DNA of 64,000 nt from 34-65-8 sp963529855 (GTDB lineage: Bacteria > Pseudomonadota > Alphaproteobacteria > Sphingomonadales > Sphingomonadaceae): positions 372,001 through 436,000 of the forward strand of contig CAURZK010000001.1 in the NCBI GenBank assembly GCA_963529855.1, given 5' to 3'. The translations under genes were made by a program, and so were the position numbers. Every line of letters begins with the position of its first letter. Within the stretch, counting starts at the first letter, position 1. This document shows positions 28,235 to 36,580 of this stretch, one piece after another. The notes under the pieces are model-generated. The model worked only from the letters and a program-made list of their open reading frames with translations, had not been told where the DNA came from and made no database searches.

Positions 28235-28915
28235 CTATTGGCACATGTCGCGCGCCAATGCCAGCAGTGCGGCGTCGGACGGCTCTGGCGCGGCCGCCAC
28301 CGCGCCCCAGCCGTCGCCTGCCGCCTCGGCTATGCGCGGCGCCAGCGCAGCCACGCAAAGGCGCGAACGCGGTACGTCCAGCCGGTCGCACTCCGCCGCG
28401 AAATGCTTCGCAGCTTCGCCGGAATGGAGAAGAACGGTGCCGCCTTCGCGGAGTTGCAGGGCAAGCAGTTCGGGCAATGGGCGATAGGCGACACGGTAAA
28501 CGACCCGCACGATGACAGTGATGCCGGCCGGCAGGGCAAGAGGAACATGCGTTTCGCCCGCGATCCGCAGCAGGGTGAGACGCTGTCCGGCAAGCTCATC
28601 AATCAGGCCCTGCAGACCGCCGCTTCCGATTTTGGCGACTGTCAGGCCCGCGGCGACGGCGGCATCTGCCGTTGCCTGCCCAACGCAATAGGCCGGTTTG
28701 CCCGCGCAATGCGCCAGGTCCGATCCCGCCAGCCGCACGGCATTGCCGCTGCCAATCAGCAAACCATCGAAGGCGGCTTCGGCTGGTGGCGACCATTCCA
28801 CTGGCAAGGCGTGCGCCATGGGCCATGCCGTCACTTCGAAGCCGCGTTCACGTGCTGCCGAAGCCGTGGCCGCGAGGCCCGGTTCCGGCCGCAGCACAAA
28901 CAGGCGGCGGATCAC
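28235..28915 (-). CDS. hemD: Uroporphyrinogen-III synthase HemD
   Basis: A 226-residue enzyme that cyclises and rearranges hydroxymethylbilane to uroporphyrinogen III. It has a two-domain HemD pattern with RRLFVLRPEPG at the start, FDGLLIGSGNAVRL, the conserved YCVGQATADAA motif, and VLLHSGEAAKHF in the second half. The start is a GTG whose bases overlap the hemC stop (GTGA), so translation is coupled to hemC. The family is poorly conserved, but position after hemC and before the mitofilin gene settles the call. Confidence 0.9.
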   Translation of the reverse strand: MIRRLFVLRPEPGLAATASAARERGFEVTAWPMAHALPVEWSPPAEAAFDGLLIGSGNAVRLAGSDLAHCAGKPAYCVGQATADAAVAAGLTVAKIGSGGLQGLIDELAGQRLTLLRIAGETHVPLALPAGITVIVRVVYRVAYRPLPELLALQLREGGTVLLHSGEAAKHFAAECDRLDVPRSRLCVAALAPRIAEAAGDGWGAVAAAPEPSDAALLALARDMCQ

Positions 28916-29841
28916 GGCGCCGAGCCAAACAGCGCCGCGATTCCTGGTGTAGCCCGCGCCAGCAGATCGGCGGCGAGCCTGGTCAAGGGGACGTCGTCCC
29001 CCGCAGCGAAGCGGCAGGAACCGTCCACCCGCTCGGCCCCGTCCGCGCTGAACAGGGCCGCGCGCAGTTCGAGCGCGTGCCCCTGATGCGAAGTCAGGAC
29101 CGCGATCGGGCTGTGACAATTGCCGTGCAGCGCGGTCAGCAAGGCGCGCTCCGCCATCACTGCCGCCCGCGATGGCGCATGGTCGATCGCGGCCAGCAGA
29201 TCGTGGATGCGCATGTCGTCGGCCCGGCACTCGATCCCGATCGCGCCTTGCGCCGGGGCCGGGAGGAAGTCTTCCGCGTCGAGCGGCGTGCCCGTGCCGG
29301 TCTCGCCCAGGCGGGACAGACCGGCCGCAGCAAGCAGGGTAACGTCGGCCTCGCCCGCTGCCAGCTTGGCCAGCCGGGTGGCGACGTTGCCGCGAAACAG
29401 CACCACTTCGCAATCAGGCCGCAGGTGGCGCATTTGCGCGGCGCGGCGCGGTGCGCTGGTCCCTACCCGCGCGCCTTGCGGAATGGACCGGATCGAACTG
29501 GCACCGACCAGCACGTCGCGCACGTCTTCGCGCGGCAGGATCGCGGCAATTGCCAGTTCGGCGGGCCGGATCGTTTCCACGTCCTTCATCGAATGGACTG
29601 CGAAGTCGATCTCCCCCTCGCCCAGCCACTGATCCAGTTCCTTGGTCCAGAGGGCCTTGCCGCCGATTTCAGCCAGCGGGCGGTCCTGCACCTTGTCACC
29701 GCTGGCGCGGACGGGGACCAGTTCCACCGCGCTTTCCGGCCAGCCATGCGCCGCGCACAACCGGGCGCGCGCCTCGTGCGCCTGCGCCATCGCGAGGGGG
29801 GACTGGCGGGTTCCGAGACGAAGGTGAGGGATAGTGGTCAT
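28912..29841 (-). CDS. hemC: Hydroxymethylbilane synthase (porphobilinogen deaminase)
   Basis: A 309-residue cytosolic enzyme that links four porphobilinogens on a dipyrromethane cofactor. It has the substrate-binding LRLGTRQSPLA, KALWTKELD, DFAVHSMKD and VGTSAPRRAAQ motifs. The cofactor-attachment cysteine is Cys242 in LHGNCHSP, the same position as in the Escherichia coli enzyme. It is the first gene of a hemC-hemD-mitofilin operon and is divergent from tsaD with 47 bases between starts, so the two share a promoter region. Confidence 0.96.
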   Translation of the reverse strand: MTTIPHLRLGTRQSPLAMAQAHEARARLCAAHGWPESAVELVPVRASGDKVQDRPLAEIGGKALWTKELDQWLGEGEIDFAVHSMKDVETIRPAELAIAAILPREDVRDVLVGASSIRSIPQGARVGTSAPRRAAQMRHLRPDCEVVLFRGNVATRLAKLAAGEADVTLLAAAGLSRLGETGTGTPLDAEDFLPAPAQGAIGIECRADDMRIHDLLAAIDHAPSRAAVMAERALLTALHGNCHSPIAVLTSHQGHALELRAALFSADGAERVDGSCRFAAGDDVPLTRLAADLLARATPGIAALFGSAP

Positions 29842-29888
29842 AGGGGCAGCGCTTGCCCTAGCGATGCAAAATGTTCAGGGGAAGCCGG

Positions 29889-30917
29889 ATGGGCATAGTC
29901 CTCGGGATCGAATCGAGCTGCGACGAGACGGCGGCGGCGCTGGTCACCACCGACCGCACAATCGTGGCGCAACGCATCGCCAGTCAGGATGCGGAGCACG
30001 CACCCTATGGCGGGGTCGTGCCCGAAATCGCCGCCCGCGCGCATGCGGAACGGCTCGCTCCGATGATCGAGGCGGTGCTGGCGGATGGCGGGGTCGCGCT
30101 CCACGAACTCGACGCGATTGCCGCGACTGCGGGTCCGGGCTTGATTGGCGGCGTCATGGTCGGCCTCGTCAGTGCCAAGGCGCTGGCCATGGCGAGTGAG
30201 GTGCCGCTCATCGCGATCAATCACCTGGAAGGCCATGCCCTGTCCCCGCGCCTCGCCGATCCGACGCTGGAATTTCCGTACGCGCTGCTGCTGGTTTCGG
30301 GGGGGCATTGCCAGATCCTGCTGGTCGAGGGTGTAGGTCGCTATCGCCGCCTGGCGACGACAATCGACGATGCCCTGGGCGAGGCATTTGACAAGACTGC
30401 CAAGATCCTCGGCCTCGGCTTCCCCGGCGGCCCCGCAGTCGAGCGATTGGCCGCTACGGGGGATGCGCGCGCTGCCCCGCTCCCCCGCCCGCTGCTGGGT
30501 AGCGCGGAGCCCCATTTCAGCTTTGCCGGGCTCAAGAGCGCGGTCCTGCGCGCCAAGGACAGCGGCAAGCATGCGGACGCAGACATTGCCGCAAGCTTCC
30601 AGCAGGCGGCGCTCGACTGCGTGATCGACCGCCTGAACAGGGCGCTTGGCAACGTGGCCTCCGTTCCCGCCCTGGTGGTGGCCGGCGGGGTCGCAGCCAA
30701 CAAGGCGATTAGGGCCGCGCTCGAAGGGTTCGCGACCGATCGAGCCATGCGCTTTGTCGCCCCTCCCCCAGCGCTGTGCACCGATAATGCCGCGATGATC
30801 GCCTGGGCGGGGTGCGAGCGACTGGGCCAGTCCGATCCGCTCGATTTCGTCGCCCGGCCGCGATGGCCACTCGATCCCGAGGCCGAACCGGTGCGCGGCG
30901 CGGGGTACAAGGCATGA
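29889..30917 (+). CDS. tsaD: tRNA N6-threonylcarbamoyladenosine transferase TsaD
   Basis: A 342-residue ASKHA-fold enzyme that, with TsaB and TsaE, transfers threonylcarbamoyl to A37 of ANN-decoding tRNAs. The N-terminus is GIVLGIESSCDETAAAL. The metal-binding HAERL region, the NHLEGHALSP motif and the SGGHCQIL and GEAFDKTAKILGL motifs are all present. The ATG at 29889 follows AGGGGAAG and gives the family start; one at 29871 adds six residues. It overlaps gpsA by four bases. Confidence 0.96.
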   Translation: MGIVLGIESSCDETAAALVTTDRTIVAQRIASQDAEHAPYGGVVPEIAARAHAERLAPMIEAVLADGGVALHELDAIAATAGPGLIGGVMVGLVSAKALAMASEVPLIAINHLEGHALSPRLADPTLEFPYALLLVSGGHCQILLVEGVGRYRRLATTIDDALGEAFDKTAKILGLGFPGGPAVERLAATGDARAAPLPRPLLGSAEPHFSFAGLKSAVLRAKDSGKHADADIAASFQQAALDCVIDRLNRALGNVASVPALVVAGGVAANKAIRAALEGFATDRAMRFVAPPPALCTDNAAMIAWAGCERLGQSDPLDFVARPRWPLDPEAEPVRGAGYKA

Positions 30918-31918
30918 GCGCGGGCAAACCACCGATCGGCGTGATCGGTGCAGGCGCCTGGGGCACGGCACTGGCGCAGATGCTCGCGTCGGACGGGCGC
31001 GAGGTTATCCTATGGGCGCTTGAGCCCGAACTCGTGGCGGAGATCAACGCCCAGCATCGCAATTCGCTCTACCTGCCGTCCGCCACGCTCGCTGCCAACA
31101 TTCGCGCGACTGGCGATCTTGCCGAACTCACGCCATGCCAAACCGTGCTGGCCGTGACACCGGCGCAGCACCTGGCACGCGTGCTGGCAGGGCTCGGCCG
31201 CGCCCCGCGCGATCTGGTGCTTTGCAGCAAGGGGATCGAGGCCGGAACCGGGCGGCTGATGAACCACGTCGCTGCGGAAGCCGCACCCGGCAGCGCGGTC
31301 GCCGTCCTTTCCGGTCCGACTTTCGCGCACGAAGTCGCCGCCGGGCTGCCTACTGCCGTGACGCTTGCCTGCAGCGGGGGCGAGGAGCAGTGGGCGCGGA
31401 TCGCGCCGCAGATCGCCCGGCCCAGCTTCCGACCGTACTATTCCGACGATGTCACCGGGGCCGAGATTGGCGGTGCAGTGAAGAACGTGCTGGCTATTGC
31501 CTGCGGCGTTGTCGATGGGCTGCGGCTGGGCCAGAACGCCCGCGCTGCGCTGATCGCGCGTGGCTATGCCGAGATGCTGCGCTTTGGCGAGGCGCTGGGC
31601 GCACGGGCCGAAACGCTTGCCGGGCTGTGCGGTTTGGGCGATCTGGTGCTGACCTGTTCGTCCACCTCGAGCCGCAATTTCTCGTTGGGCAAGGCTCTGG
31701 GCGAAGGGCAATCGGCGGATGTGCTGATGGCCGACCGGCGCACGGTAGCCGAAGGAGCGCACACCGCCCCGGTGCTGACCGAGCTAGCCCTGCGGCGCGG
31801 CGTGGCAATGCCGATCGTCGCCGCGGTCTACCGCCTGCTGAACGGGGCGCCTGCGCGCGAAATCGTTTCCGAATTGCTCGCCCGACCACTGCGGGCCGAA
31901 CAGGAACCCGGCGCGTGA
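30914..31918 (+). CDS. gpsA: Glycerol-3-phosphate dehydrogenase [NAD(P)+]
   Basis: A 334-residue cytosolic enzyme making sn-glycerol-3-phosphate for phospholipids. The Rossmann motif GVIGAGAWGTALA, LVLCSKGIE, LSGPTFAHEVA, the catalytic-lysine region AVKNVLAIACG and LCGLGDLVLTCSSTSSRN are all in place. The start lies inside the tsaD stop (ATGA), and the stop overlaps the GTG of the flippase gene, so the three are translationally coupled. tsaD-gpsA order is common in alphaproteobacteria. Confidence 0.96.
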   Translation: MSAGKPPIGVIGAGAWGTALAQMLASDGREVILWALEPELVAEINAQHRNSLYLPSATLAANIRATGDLAELTPCQTVLAVTPAQHLARVLAGLGRAPRDLVLCSKGIEAGTGRLMNHVAAEAAPGSAVAVLSGPTFAHEVAAGLPTAVTLACSGGEEQWARIAPQIARPSFRPYYSDDVTGAEIGGAVKNVLAIACGVVDGLRLGQNARAALIARGYAEMLRFGEALGARAETLAGLCGLGDLVLTCSSTSSRNFSLGKALGEGQSADVLMADRRTVAEGAHTAPVLTELALRRGVAMPIVAAVYRLLNGAPAREIVSELLARPLRAEQEPGA

Positions 31919-33444
31919 CCAACGACACATCGCAGGGAGATATAGCCGCGCTGGCAAAGGGCGGGCGGACCAACTTCTTCGGCTTCCTGCTGCGCCTGGT
32001 CGCGCGGCTGCCGTTTCTGTTCATCGCCGGGCGCCTGTACGGCGCCGACGCACTGGGCCGTTTCGCCTCCGCGCTGGTCGTGGTCGAACTGCTCGCGATG
32101 ATCTGCTCGATGGGCGAAAAGCGCGGGCTGGCGCAGCGCCTGACCGAAGGCGAAGGCATCCGACCCGCCAACCTGATTTTCGACGGGATGCTGCTGGCGC
32201 TGCTGTTTTCGTGCATCGCAGGTGCAGCTCTGTGGCTGGTGCCCGCGCCAATGTTCCCGAGCGGGCAATATACCGAGCTCGACCGCCTGCTGGTGATTGC
32301 GATCCCCGCCTATGCCCTGACCGAGATCGTGCTGGCGGCACAGGCCTACAAGTTCGACATCGCCACCACGGTGCGGGCCCGCGCAGTGATCGAGCCGTGG
32401 ACCATATCGATCATGGCCGGGCTGCTGTTCTATTCGCCATGGCGCGAATCCGGCCTCTCGCTCGCATACATCGCATCGATCTATGCAGGACTGCTGGCGG
32501 CGCTGTGGCCATTCTTTCGCACATACGGTCTGCCGCGCGACTGGCGCCCGCGCCCGGCCCAGATGGCCCGGCAGACGGCCCGCGCTTTCCCGCTTGCCAG
32601 CGCCGATGCGATCGAATGGGGTACGCGCCGGTTCGACATTTTCATTCTCGGCCTGTTCGCCGCACCGGCCGCCGTCGGCATCTACTACATCGCCCAGCAG
32701 GTCGCGAGCCTGCCGCAGAAGCTGAAGACCAGTTTCGAGCCGATCCTGGGCCCGGTCATTACCCGCAACCTGAAGGATCGCAATTACGCCGCGATCGCGA
32801 AGCAGGTGTGCCAAGTCGGTTTCTGGATCGTGGCCGCGCAGGCGGGAATTGCGCTCGCGCTCGGCCTGCCGGGCGAGGCCGTGATGGGCCTGGTCGGCCC
32901 CAACTTCGTCGGCGGCACCGGCGCGCTCGCATTCTTGCTTGCAGCAGAGGTGGTGGCTGCAACCGCCGTCGTCTCGGAAGCGGCGCTGGTCTACGTCGCG
33001 CGCAAGCGCAACTTAATGATCTCGGTCGCCACGATCGTGCTGCAGGGCGCGCTGACGGTTGGTCTGATCCTGCTGGCCCAGCGGTTCGGATACGGCGAGC
33101 CGTACATGGCGGCCGCCGCGGCGCTCGCGCTGATGCTGGCACTCGCCGCCGCCTCTCTCGCCAAGGCCTGGCTGCTGTCGCGCATTCTGGGCCACGGCAT
33201 CAACAACTGGCGCTGGGCACTGGTCTGGGCAACGGCGCCGGCGGTGCTAATCGGCTATGCCGCCACGTGGCTGCCCGAATGGGCCGAACTGATTGTCGGC
33301 ATCCCGGCGATCCTGCTTGCCTATGGCTGGGTGATCTGGACGCGCGGCTTCGGCCCGGAAGACCGGGTCCTGTTCCGCCGAAACATCGGCGCCGACAATG
33401 CCGCTCAAATCGACCAGACCGAGGTCAAACCGGGGGTTTCTTAG
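31915..33444 (+). CDS. Oligosaccharide/lipid-linked polysaccharide flippase family protein
   Basis: A 509-residue polytopic membrane protein of the MOP superfamily (Wzx-like). I count about 12-14 hydrophobic helices, starting with FFGFLLRLVARLPFLFIAGRLYG, the usual first helix of these flippases. The reading starts at a GTG overlapping the gpsA stop (GTGA); no in-frame ATG occurs before the first helix. Likely role: moving lipid-linked glycans across the inner membrane. No glycosyltransferase genes are adjacent, so its substrate is unknown and may be made by a distant locus. Confidence 0.85.
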   Translation: MTNDTSQGDIAALAKGGRTNFFGFLLRLVARLPFLFIAGRLYGADALGRFASALVVVELLAMICSMGEKRGLAQRLTEGEGIRPANLIFDGMLLALLFSCIAGAALWLVPAPMFPSGQYTELDRLLVIAIPAYALTEIVLAAQAYKFDIATTVRARAVIEPWTISIMAGLLFYSPWRESGLSLAYIASIYAGLLAALWPFFRTYGLPRDWRPRPAQMARQTARAFPLASADAIEWGTRRFDIFILGLFAAPAAVGIYYIAQQVASLPQKLKTSFEPILGPVITRNLKDRNYAAIAKQVCQVGFWIVAAQAGIALALGLPGEAVMGLVGPNFVGGTGALAFLLAAEVVAATAVVSEAALVYVARKRNLMISVATIVLQGALTVGLILLAQRFGYGEPYMAAAAALALMLALAAASLAKAWLLSRILGHGINNWRWALVWATAPAVLIGYAATWLPEWAELIVGIPAILLAYGWVIWTRGFGPEDRVLFRRNIGADNAAQIDQTEVKPGVS

Positions 33445-33471
33445 GGGAACCGGGGTGGCTAAGGCAGGATA

Positions 33472-34212
33472 ATGCCCGTCCGCGCTTCCCTTGCCAGCCT
33501 CGCCGGTGGCGTGTTGACCATTGCCCTGGCTACGCTCGCCGCGAAGGCGACTGCGCCCGATCTCGCCGACACGCTTGAACGGACGGCACAGCAGGCCATC
33601 GCAGAGAGCGGGGGCAGCGGGGTCACCGCCCGCTTCGCCAGTGCCAGCGGGCTCGCCTCGCGGCACCCCGTGCTGGAAGGTGGCGAACGATTGAGCGACG
33701 AACGGCGCGAGACGGTGGCGAAGGCAGTCGGCGCCATCCCGGGCGTTGGCGGCGTGCGCTGGGCCGATGGCACCATCCAGGCCGTCAGCGGGACGCTCAA
33801 GATTGCCCCTCTTCATTGCCAGGACGACGTCGAAGCGCTGCTCCGCGCGCGCACGATCCGGTTCGAAGAGGCAAGCAGCAACATCGACCGCGCCAGCCGG
33901 GCTCTGCTTGACGAGGTGGCGATGGCCCTGCGCCCCTGTGTCGGCAGCACGATCGCGATCAGTGGGCACACTGATGCCTCGGGTTCTGAAGCGCGCAACA
34001 TCGCCTTGTCGACGGAACGCGCCATGGCCGTGCAGCAGGCGTTGATCCGGCGGGGCATCCCCGCCGACGGGCTGCGCGCGCGCGGCGTGGGCTCTGCCGA
34101 TCCCATTCCCGGCCTGGCGCCGGAGGACCCGGCCAATCGCCGGATCGAGTTTTCGGTCATCGCCGTGGCGCCGCTCACGCCGACGCCCGTCGATACGCCT
34201 GGCCCGAGGTAG
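33472..34212 (+). CDS. OmpA-family protein with N-terminal membrane segment
   Basis: A 246-residue protein. Residues 5-28 are hydrophobic, an uncleaved anchor or signal peptide. The middle has a BON-like strand pair (GVGGVRWADGTIQAVSGTLK). Residues about 115-235 form an OmpA/MotB-like peptidoglycan-binding domain with IRFEEASSNID, ISGHTDASGSEARNIALS and NRRIEFSVI. Two cysteines (HCQDD and RPCVG) flank the first strand of that domain. It starts 27 bases after the flippase and is followed by a tiny membrane protein gene and an HhH protein, which form a small operon. Confidence 0.85.
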   Translation: MPVRASLASLAGGVLTIALATLAAKATAPDLADTLERTAQQAIAESGGSGVTARFASASGLASRHPVLEGGERLSDERRETVAKAVGAIPGVGGVRWADGTIQAVSGTLKIAPLHCQDDVEALLRARTIRFEEASSNIDRASRALLDEVAMALRPCVGSTIAISGHTDASGSEARNIALSTERAMAVQQALIRRGIPADGLRARGVGSADPIPGLAPEDPANRRIEFSVIAVAPLTPTPVDTPGPR

Positions 34213-34216
34213 CGCG

Positions 34217-34363
34217 ATGCCGATTGTGTTCGAATTGATCGTGCTCTCCCTGGTCGCCTATGGCGCCGGTCTGGCACTGGGCTGGGCCTTGTGGGGCCGA
34301 GCCCCGCGTGATGATATTTCCGCCGATGACGACCATTCGCGACATGGGGACCACGACGAATGA
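34217..34363 (+). CDS. Small single-pass membrane protein, 48 residues
   Basis: A short gene between ompA-like and the HhH gene, easily missed for its size. It encodes 48 residues: a hydrophobic helix (about residues 4-27, IVFELIVLSLVAYGAGLALG) followed by a very acidic, His-rich tail (DDISADDDHSRHGDHDE). It starts four bases after the upstream stop, and its own stop overlaps the next start (ATGATG), which is strong positional support for a real coupled gene. I do not recognise a family. The pairing with another short-TM protein suggests they may act together. Confidence 0.65.
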   Translation: MPIVFELIVLSLVAYGAGLALGWALWGRAPRDDISADDDHSRHGDHDE

Positions 34364-34839
34364 TGCAATTGATCGAGACGAACTGGCCGCTGCTGGTCGC
34401 CGCGCTGCTGCTGGGGCTGGTGATTGCGTGGTGGATTTTTGTGGCCTCGCGCCGGACCAAGGTCGCGCGCGACCGGCGCGACGTGCTTGACGAAGGGGCA
34501 GATCCGGCACCGCGCAATCAGGCCTTGATAGACGCGCCCCCGGCAATGACCCCGCAGGCAGCCTCGGCGCCGGGCACGGCCGGACTCGCAGCACCTGCCG
34601 ATGCCGACGACCTAACCCGCATCAAGGGCGTGGGACCGAAACTGCGCGACACGCTGGTTGCGCTGGGCGTAGTGCGATTTGCGCAGATCGCCGAATGGAC
34701 CGATGCCGACGTGGACCGGATCGATGCCCAGCTCGGCCGGTTCGAAGGGCGGATACGGCGCGACGACTGGCGTGGTCAGGCGCGGCTGCTGCAGGCGGGG
34801 GATCAGGCGGCCTACGAAGAAAAATTCGGCAAGCTATAA
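34360..34839 (+). CDS. Membrane-anchored helix-hairpin-helix protein
   Basis: A 159-residue protein with an N-terminal transmembrane helix (about residues 10-28), an Ala/Pro-rich linker, and a C-terminal helix-hairpin-helix module (LTRIKGVGPKLRDTL, then FAQIAEWTDADVDRID and FEGRIRRDDWRGQA). This is the domain annotated as predicted flap-endonuclease-like 5' DNA nuclease (COG3743). No nuclease catalytic residues are apparent, so DNA or protein binding is the safer statement. It overlaps the 48-residue gene by four bases. Confidence 0.8.
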   Translation: MMQLIETNWPLLVAALLLGLVIAWWIFVASRRTKVARDRRDVLDEGADPAPRNQALIDAPPAMTPQAASAPGTAGLAAPADADDLTRIKGVGPKLRDTLVALGVVRFAQIAEWTDADVDRIDAQLGRFEGRIRRDDWRGQARLLQAGDQAAYEEKFGKL

Positions 34840-34870
34840 CGTAGGTTGTTGGCGACGGGCGGGCCCGCTG

Positions 34871-34895
34871 GGAACACCTGCCGAGCGGGGCGGTT
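34871..34895 (+). promoter_or_regulatory. Candidate EcfG general-stress promoter before response regulator
   Basis: GGAAC at 34871-34875 and GGTT at 34892-34895 are separated by 16 bases. This is close to the alphaproteobacterial EcfG consensus GGAAC-N16/17-CGTT, with one mismatch in the -10. It lies about 40 bases before the start of a single-domain response regulator. Identification is by pattern only. Confidence 0.45.
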
Positions 34896-34936
34896 GAAAT
34901 CTTGATTAATGCAAGTTTTAACGATTGGAGTTCCGG

Positions 34937-35293
34937 ATGACCCAGCCCCGCGTTCTCGTCGCCGAAGACGAATACATCGTTGCCTACGACTTGTGCGATA
35001 CGGTCGAAGAAGCCGGTTATGCCGTCGAAGGACCGTTTGCCGACATATCTTCGGCAATGCTCGCCTTGCAGAAGTGCAAGCCTGACGTTGCCATCCTGGA
35101 TGTCGAGCTGGACGATGGGTACTCGTTCCAGCTCGCCGAGCGCCTCATTGCCGAACACGTGCCGGTGATCTTTCATTCCGGGCAGTTCACGCCGAGCGAG
35201 GTGGCCAAGCGGTTTCCGCAAGCCGTCGCCTGTTCCAAGCCCTGCCCGCCGGACAAGCTGCTGCGCAAGGTGAACGAGGTGCTCGCCGCCTGA
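34937..35293 (+). CDS. Single-domain response regulator, FAT-GUY-related
   Basis: A 118-residue receiver domain without an output domain. Acidic residues Glu10-Asp11, phospho-acceptor Asp55 (AILDVEL) and Lys101 (SKPCPP) are in place. The segment HVPVIFHSGQF replaces the usual conserved Thr/Ser loop and resembles a diverged FAT-GUY regulator, the group that includes SdrG and acts in the sphingomonad general stress response. The ATG at 34937 is preceded by GGAG. A GGAAC-type promoter candidate sits just upstream. No kinase is adjacent, so it is probably phosphorylated by a kinase encoded elsewhere, perhaps one of the HWE kinases in this window. Confidence 0.85.
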   Translation: MTQPRVLVAEDEYIVAYDLCDTVEEAGYAVEGPFADISSAMLALQKCKPDVAILDVELDDGYSFQLAERLIAEHVPVIFHSGQFTPSEVAKRFPQAVACSKPCPPDKLLRKVNEVLAA

Positions 35294-35325
35294 CGATCGT
35301 CGCTCTCTCCAGCGAACCGACTGGC

Positions 35326-35351
35326 GCCCGTCCCGCACTTGCGGGGCGGGC
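35326..35351 (+). terminator. GC-rich intergenic hairpin, possible terminator
   Basis: An 11-bp stem (GCCCGTCCCGC paired with GCGGGGCGGGC, one G-U pair) with a four-base loop lies 33 bases after the response regulator and before gcdH. It has no T-run, so it may act as a weak or Rho-dependent terminator, or only as mRNA structure. Confidence 0.4.
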
Positions 35352-35395
35352 GTAACCCTGCAAAGGGTGCGGCGACAAAGGTTACAGGAGCAACC

Positions 35396-36580
35396 ATGGC
35401 CGCGATGGTGCCGTTCAACTGGCAGGACCCGTTCGATCTCGAAACCCAACTGACCGAAGACGAGCGGATGATCCGCGACGCCGCGCACGGCTTCGCCCAA
35501 TCCGAACTGCAACCGCGCGTTCAGCAGGCTTTCCGGGACGAGGCCGACGCCCCCGAACTGTTCCCGCTGTTTGGCCGTGCCGGCCTGCTGGGTGCCACGA
35601 TCCCGGAGGAATATGGCGGCGGCGGTGCGAGTTACGTCGCCTATGGCCTGATCGCGCGCGAAATCGAGCGGGTCGATTCAGGTTACCGGTCGATGGCCAG
35701 TGTCCAGTCGAGCCTCGTGATGTACCCGATCTTCGCCTACGGTTCGGAAGAACAACGGCGCAAGTACCTGCCCGGTCTCGCCAGCGGCCAGCTGATCGGC
35801 TGTTTCGGCCTGACCGAACCCGATGCCGGTTCGGATCCAGCCGGAATGAAGACCGTCGCCCGCAAGGATGGCGATGGCTACGTCCTCAACGGCACCAAGA
35901 CTTGGATCTCGAACTCGCCGTTCGCCGATGTCTTCGTCGTCTGGGCCAAGAGCGAGGCACACGGCGGCAGCATCCGCGGCTTCGTGCTGGAAAAAGGCAT
36001 GGCAGGCCTTTCTGCGCCAAAGATCGAAGGCAAGGTATCCTTACGCGCGTCAACCACTGGCATGATCGTGATGGATGACGTCAGCGTCGGTGCAGAATCG
36101 TTGCTGCCCGATGTGCAAGGGCTGAAGGGCCCGTTCGGGTGCCTCAACCGCGCCCGTTACGGCATAAGTTGGGGCGCGATGGGCGCAGCAGAGTTCTGCA
36201 TGCACGCCGCGCGCCAGTATGGCTTGGACCGCAAGCAGTTTGGCCGCCCGCTCGCCGGGACCCAGCTTTACCAGAAGAAACTGGCCGACATGCTGACCGA
36301 CATCGCGCTGGGCCTGCAGGGAAGCCTGCGGGTGGGCCGCCTGATGGACGAGGGCCGTTTTGCCCCCGACATGATCAGCGTGGTCAAGCGCAACAATGTC
36401 GGCAAGGCGCTCGAAATCGCCCGCGCCGCGCGCGACATGCACGGCGGCAATGGCATTTCCGACGAGTACCAGGTGATCCGCCACATGGTGAACCTGGAGA
36501 CAGTCAACACCTACGAAGGCACGCACGATGTTCACGCGCTGATCCTGGGGCGCGGAATCACCGGCATTCCGGCGTTCTGA
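35396..36580 (+). CDS. gcdH: Glutaryl-CoA dehydrogenase
   Basis: A 394-residue acyl-CoA dehydrogenase that oxidises and decarboxylates glutaryl-CoA to crotonyl-CoA in lysine and tryptophan catabolism. The glutaryl-specific signature is strong: FNWQDPFDLETQLT at the start, CFGLTEPDAGSDP, ISWGAMGAAEFCMHAARQY, and the C-terminal NTYEGTHDVHALILGR with catalytic Glu374. The ATG at 35396 follows AGGAG at a good distance; an earlier frame start at 35339 lacks similarity. The stop overlaps the maiA start by one base (TGATG). Confidence 0.93.
   Translation: MAAMVPFNWQDPFDLETQLTEDERMIRDAAHGFAQSELQPRVQQAFRDEADAPELFPLFGRAGLLGATIPEEYGGGGASYVAYGLIAREIERVDSGYRSMASVQSSLVMYPIFAYGSEEQRRKYLPGLASGQLIGCFGLTEPDAGSDPAGMKTVARKDGDGYVLNGTKTWISNSPFADVFVVWAKSEAHGGSIRGFVLEKGMAGLSAPKIEGKVSLRASTTGMIVMDDVSVGAESLLPDVQGLKGPFGCLNRARYGISWGAMGAAEFCMHAARQYGLDRKQFGRPLAGTQLYQKKLADMLTDIALGLQGSLRVGRLMDEGRFAPDMISVVKRNNVGKALEIARAARDMHGGNGISDEYQVIRHMVNLETVNTYEGTHDVHALILGRGITGIPAF

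Noticed and set aside
31915..33444. Exopolysaccharide gene cluster around the flippase
   Set aside because: Only the flippase is present; neighbours are gpsA, tsaD and an OmpA-like gene, with no glycosyltransferases or polymerase.
33446..33471. GGAAC upstream of the ompA-like gene as a stress promoter
   Set aside because: No CGTT-like -10 lies 16-17 bases downstream; the sequence there is GATA.
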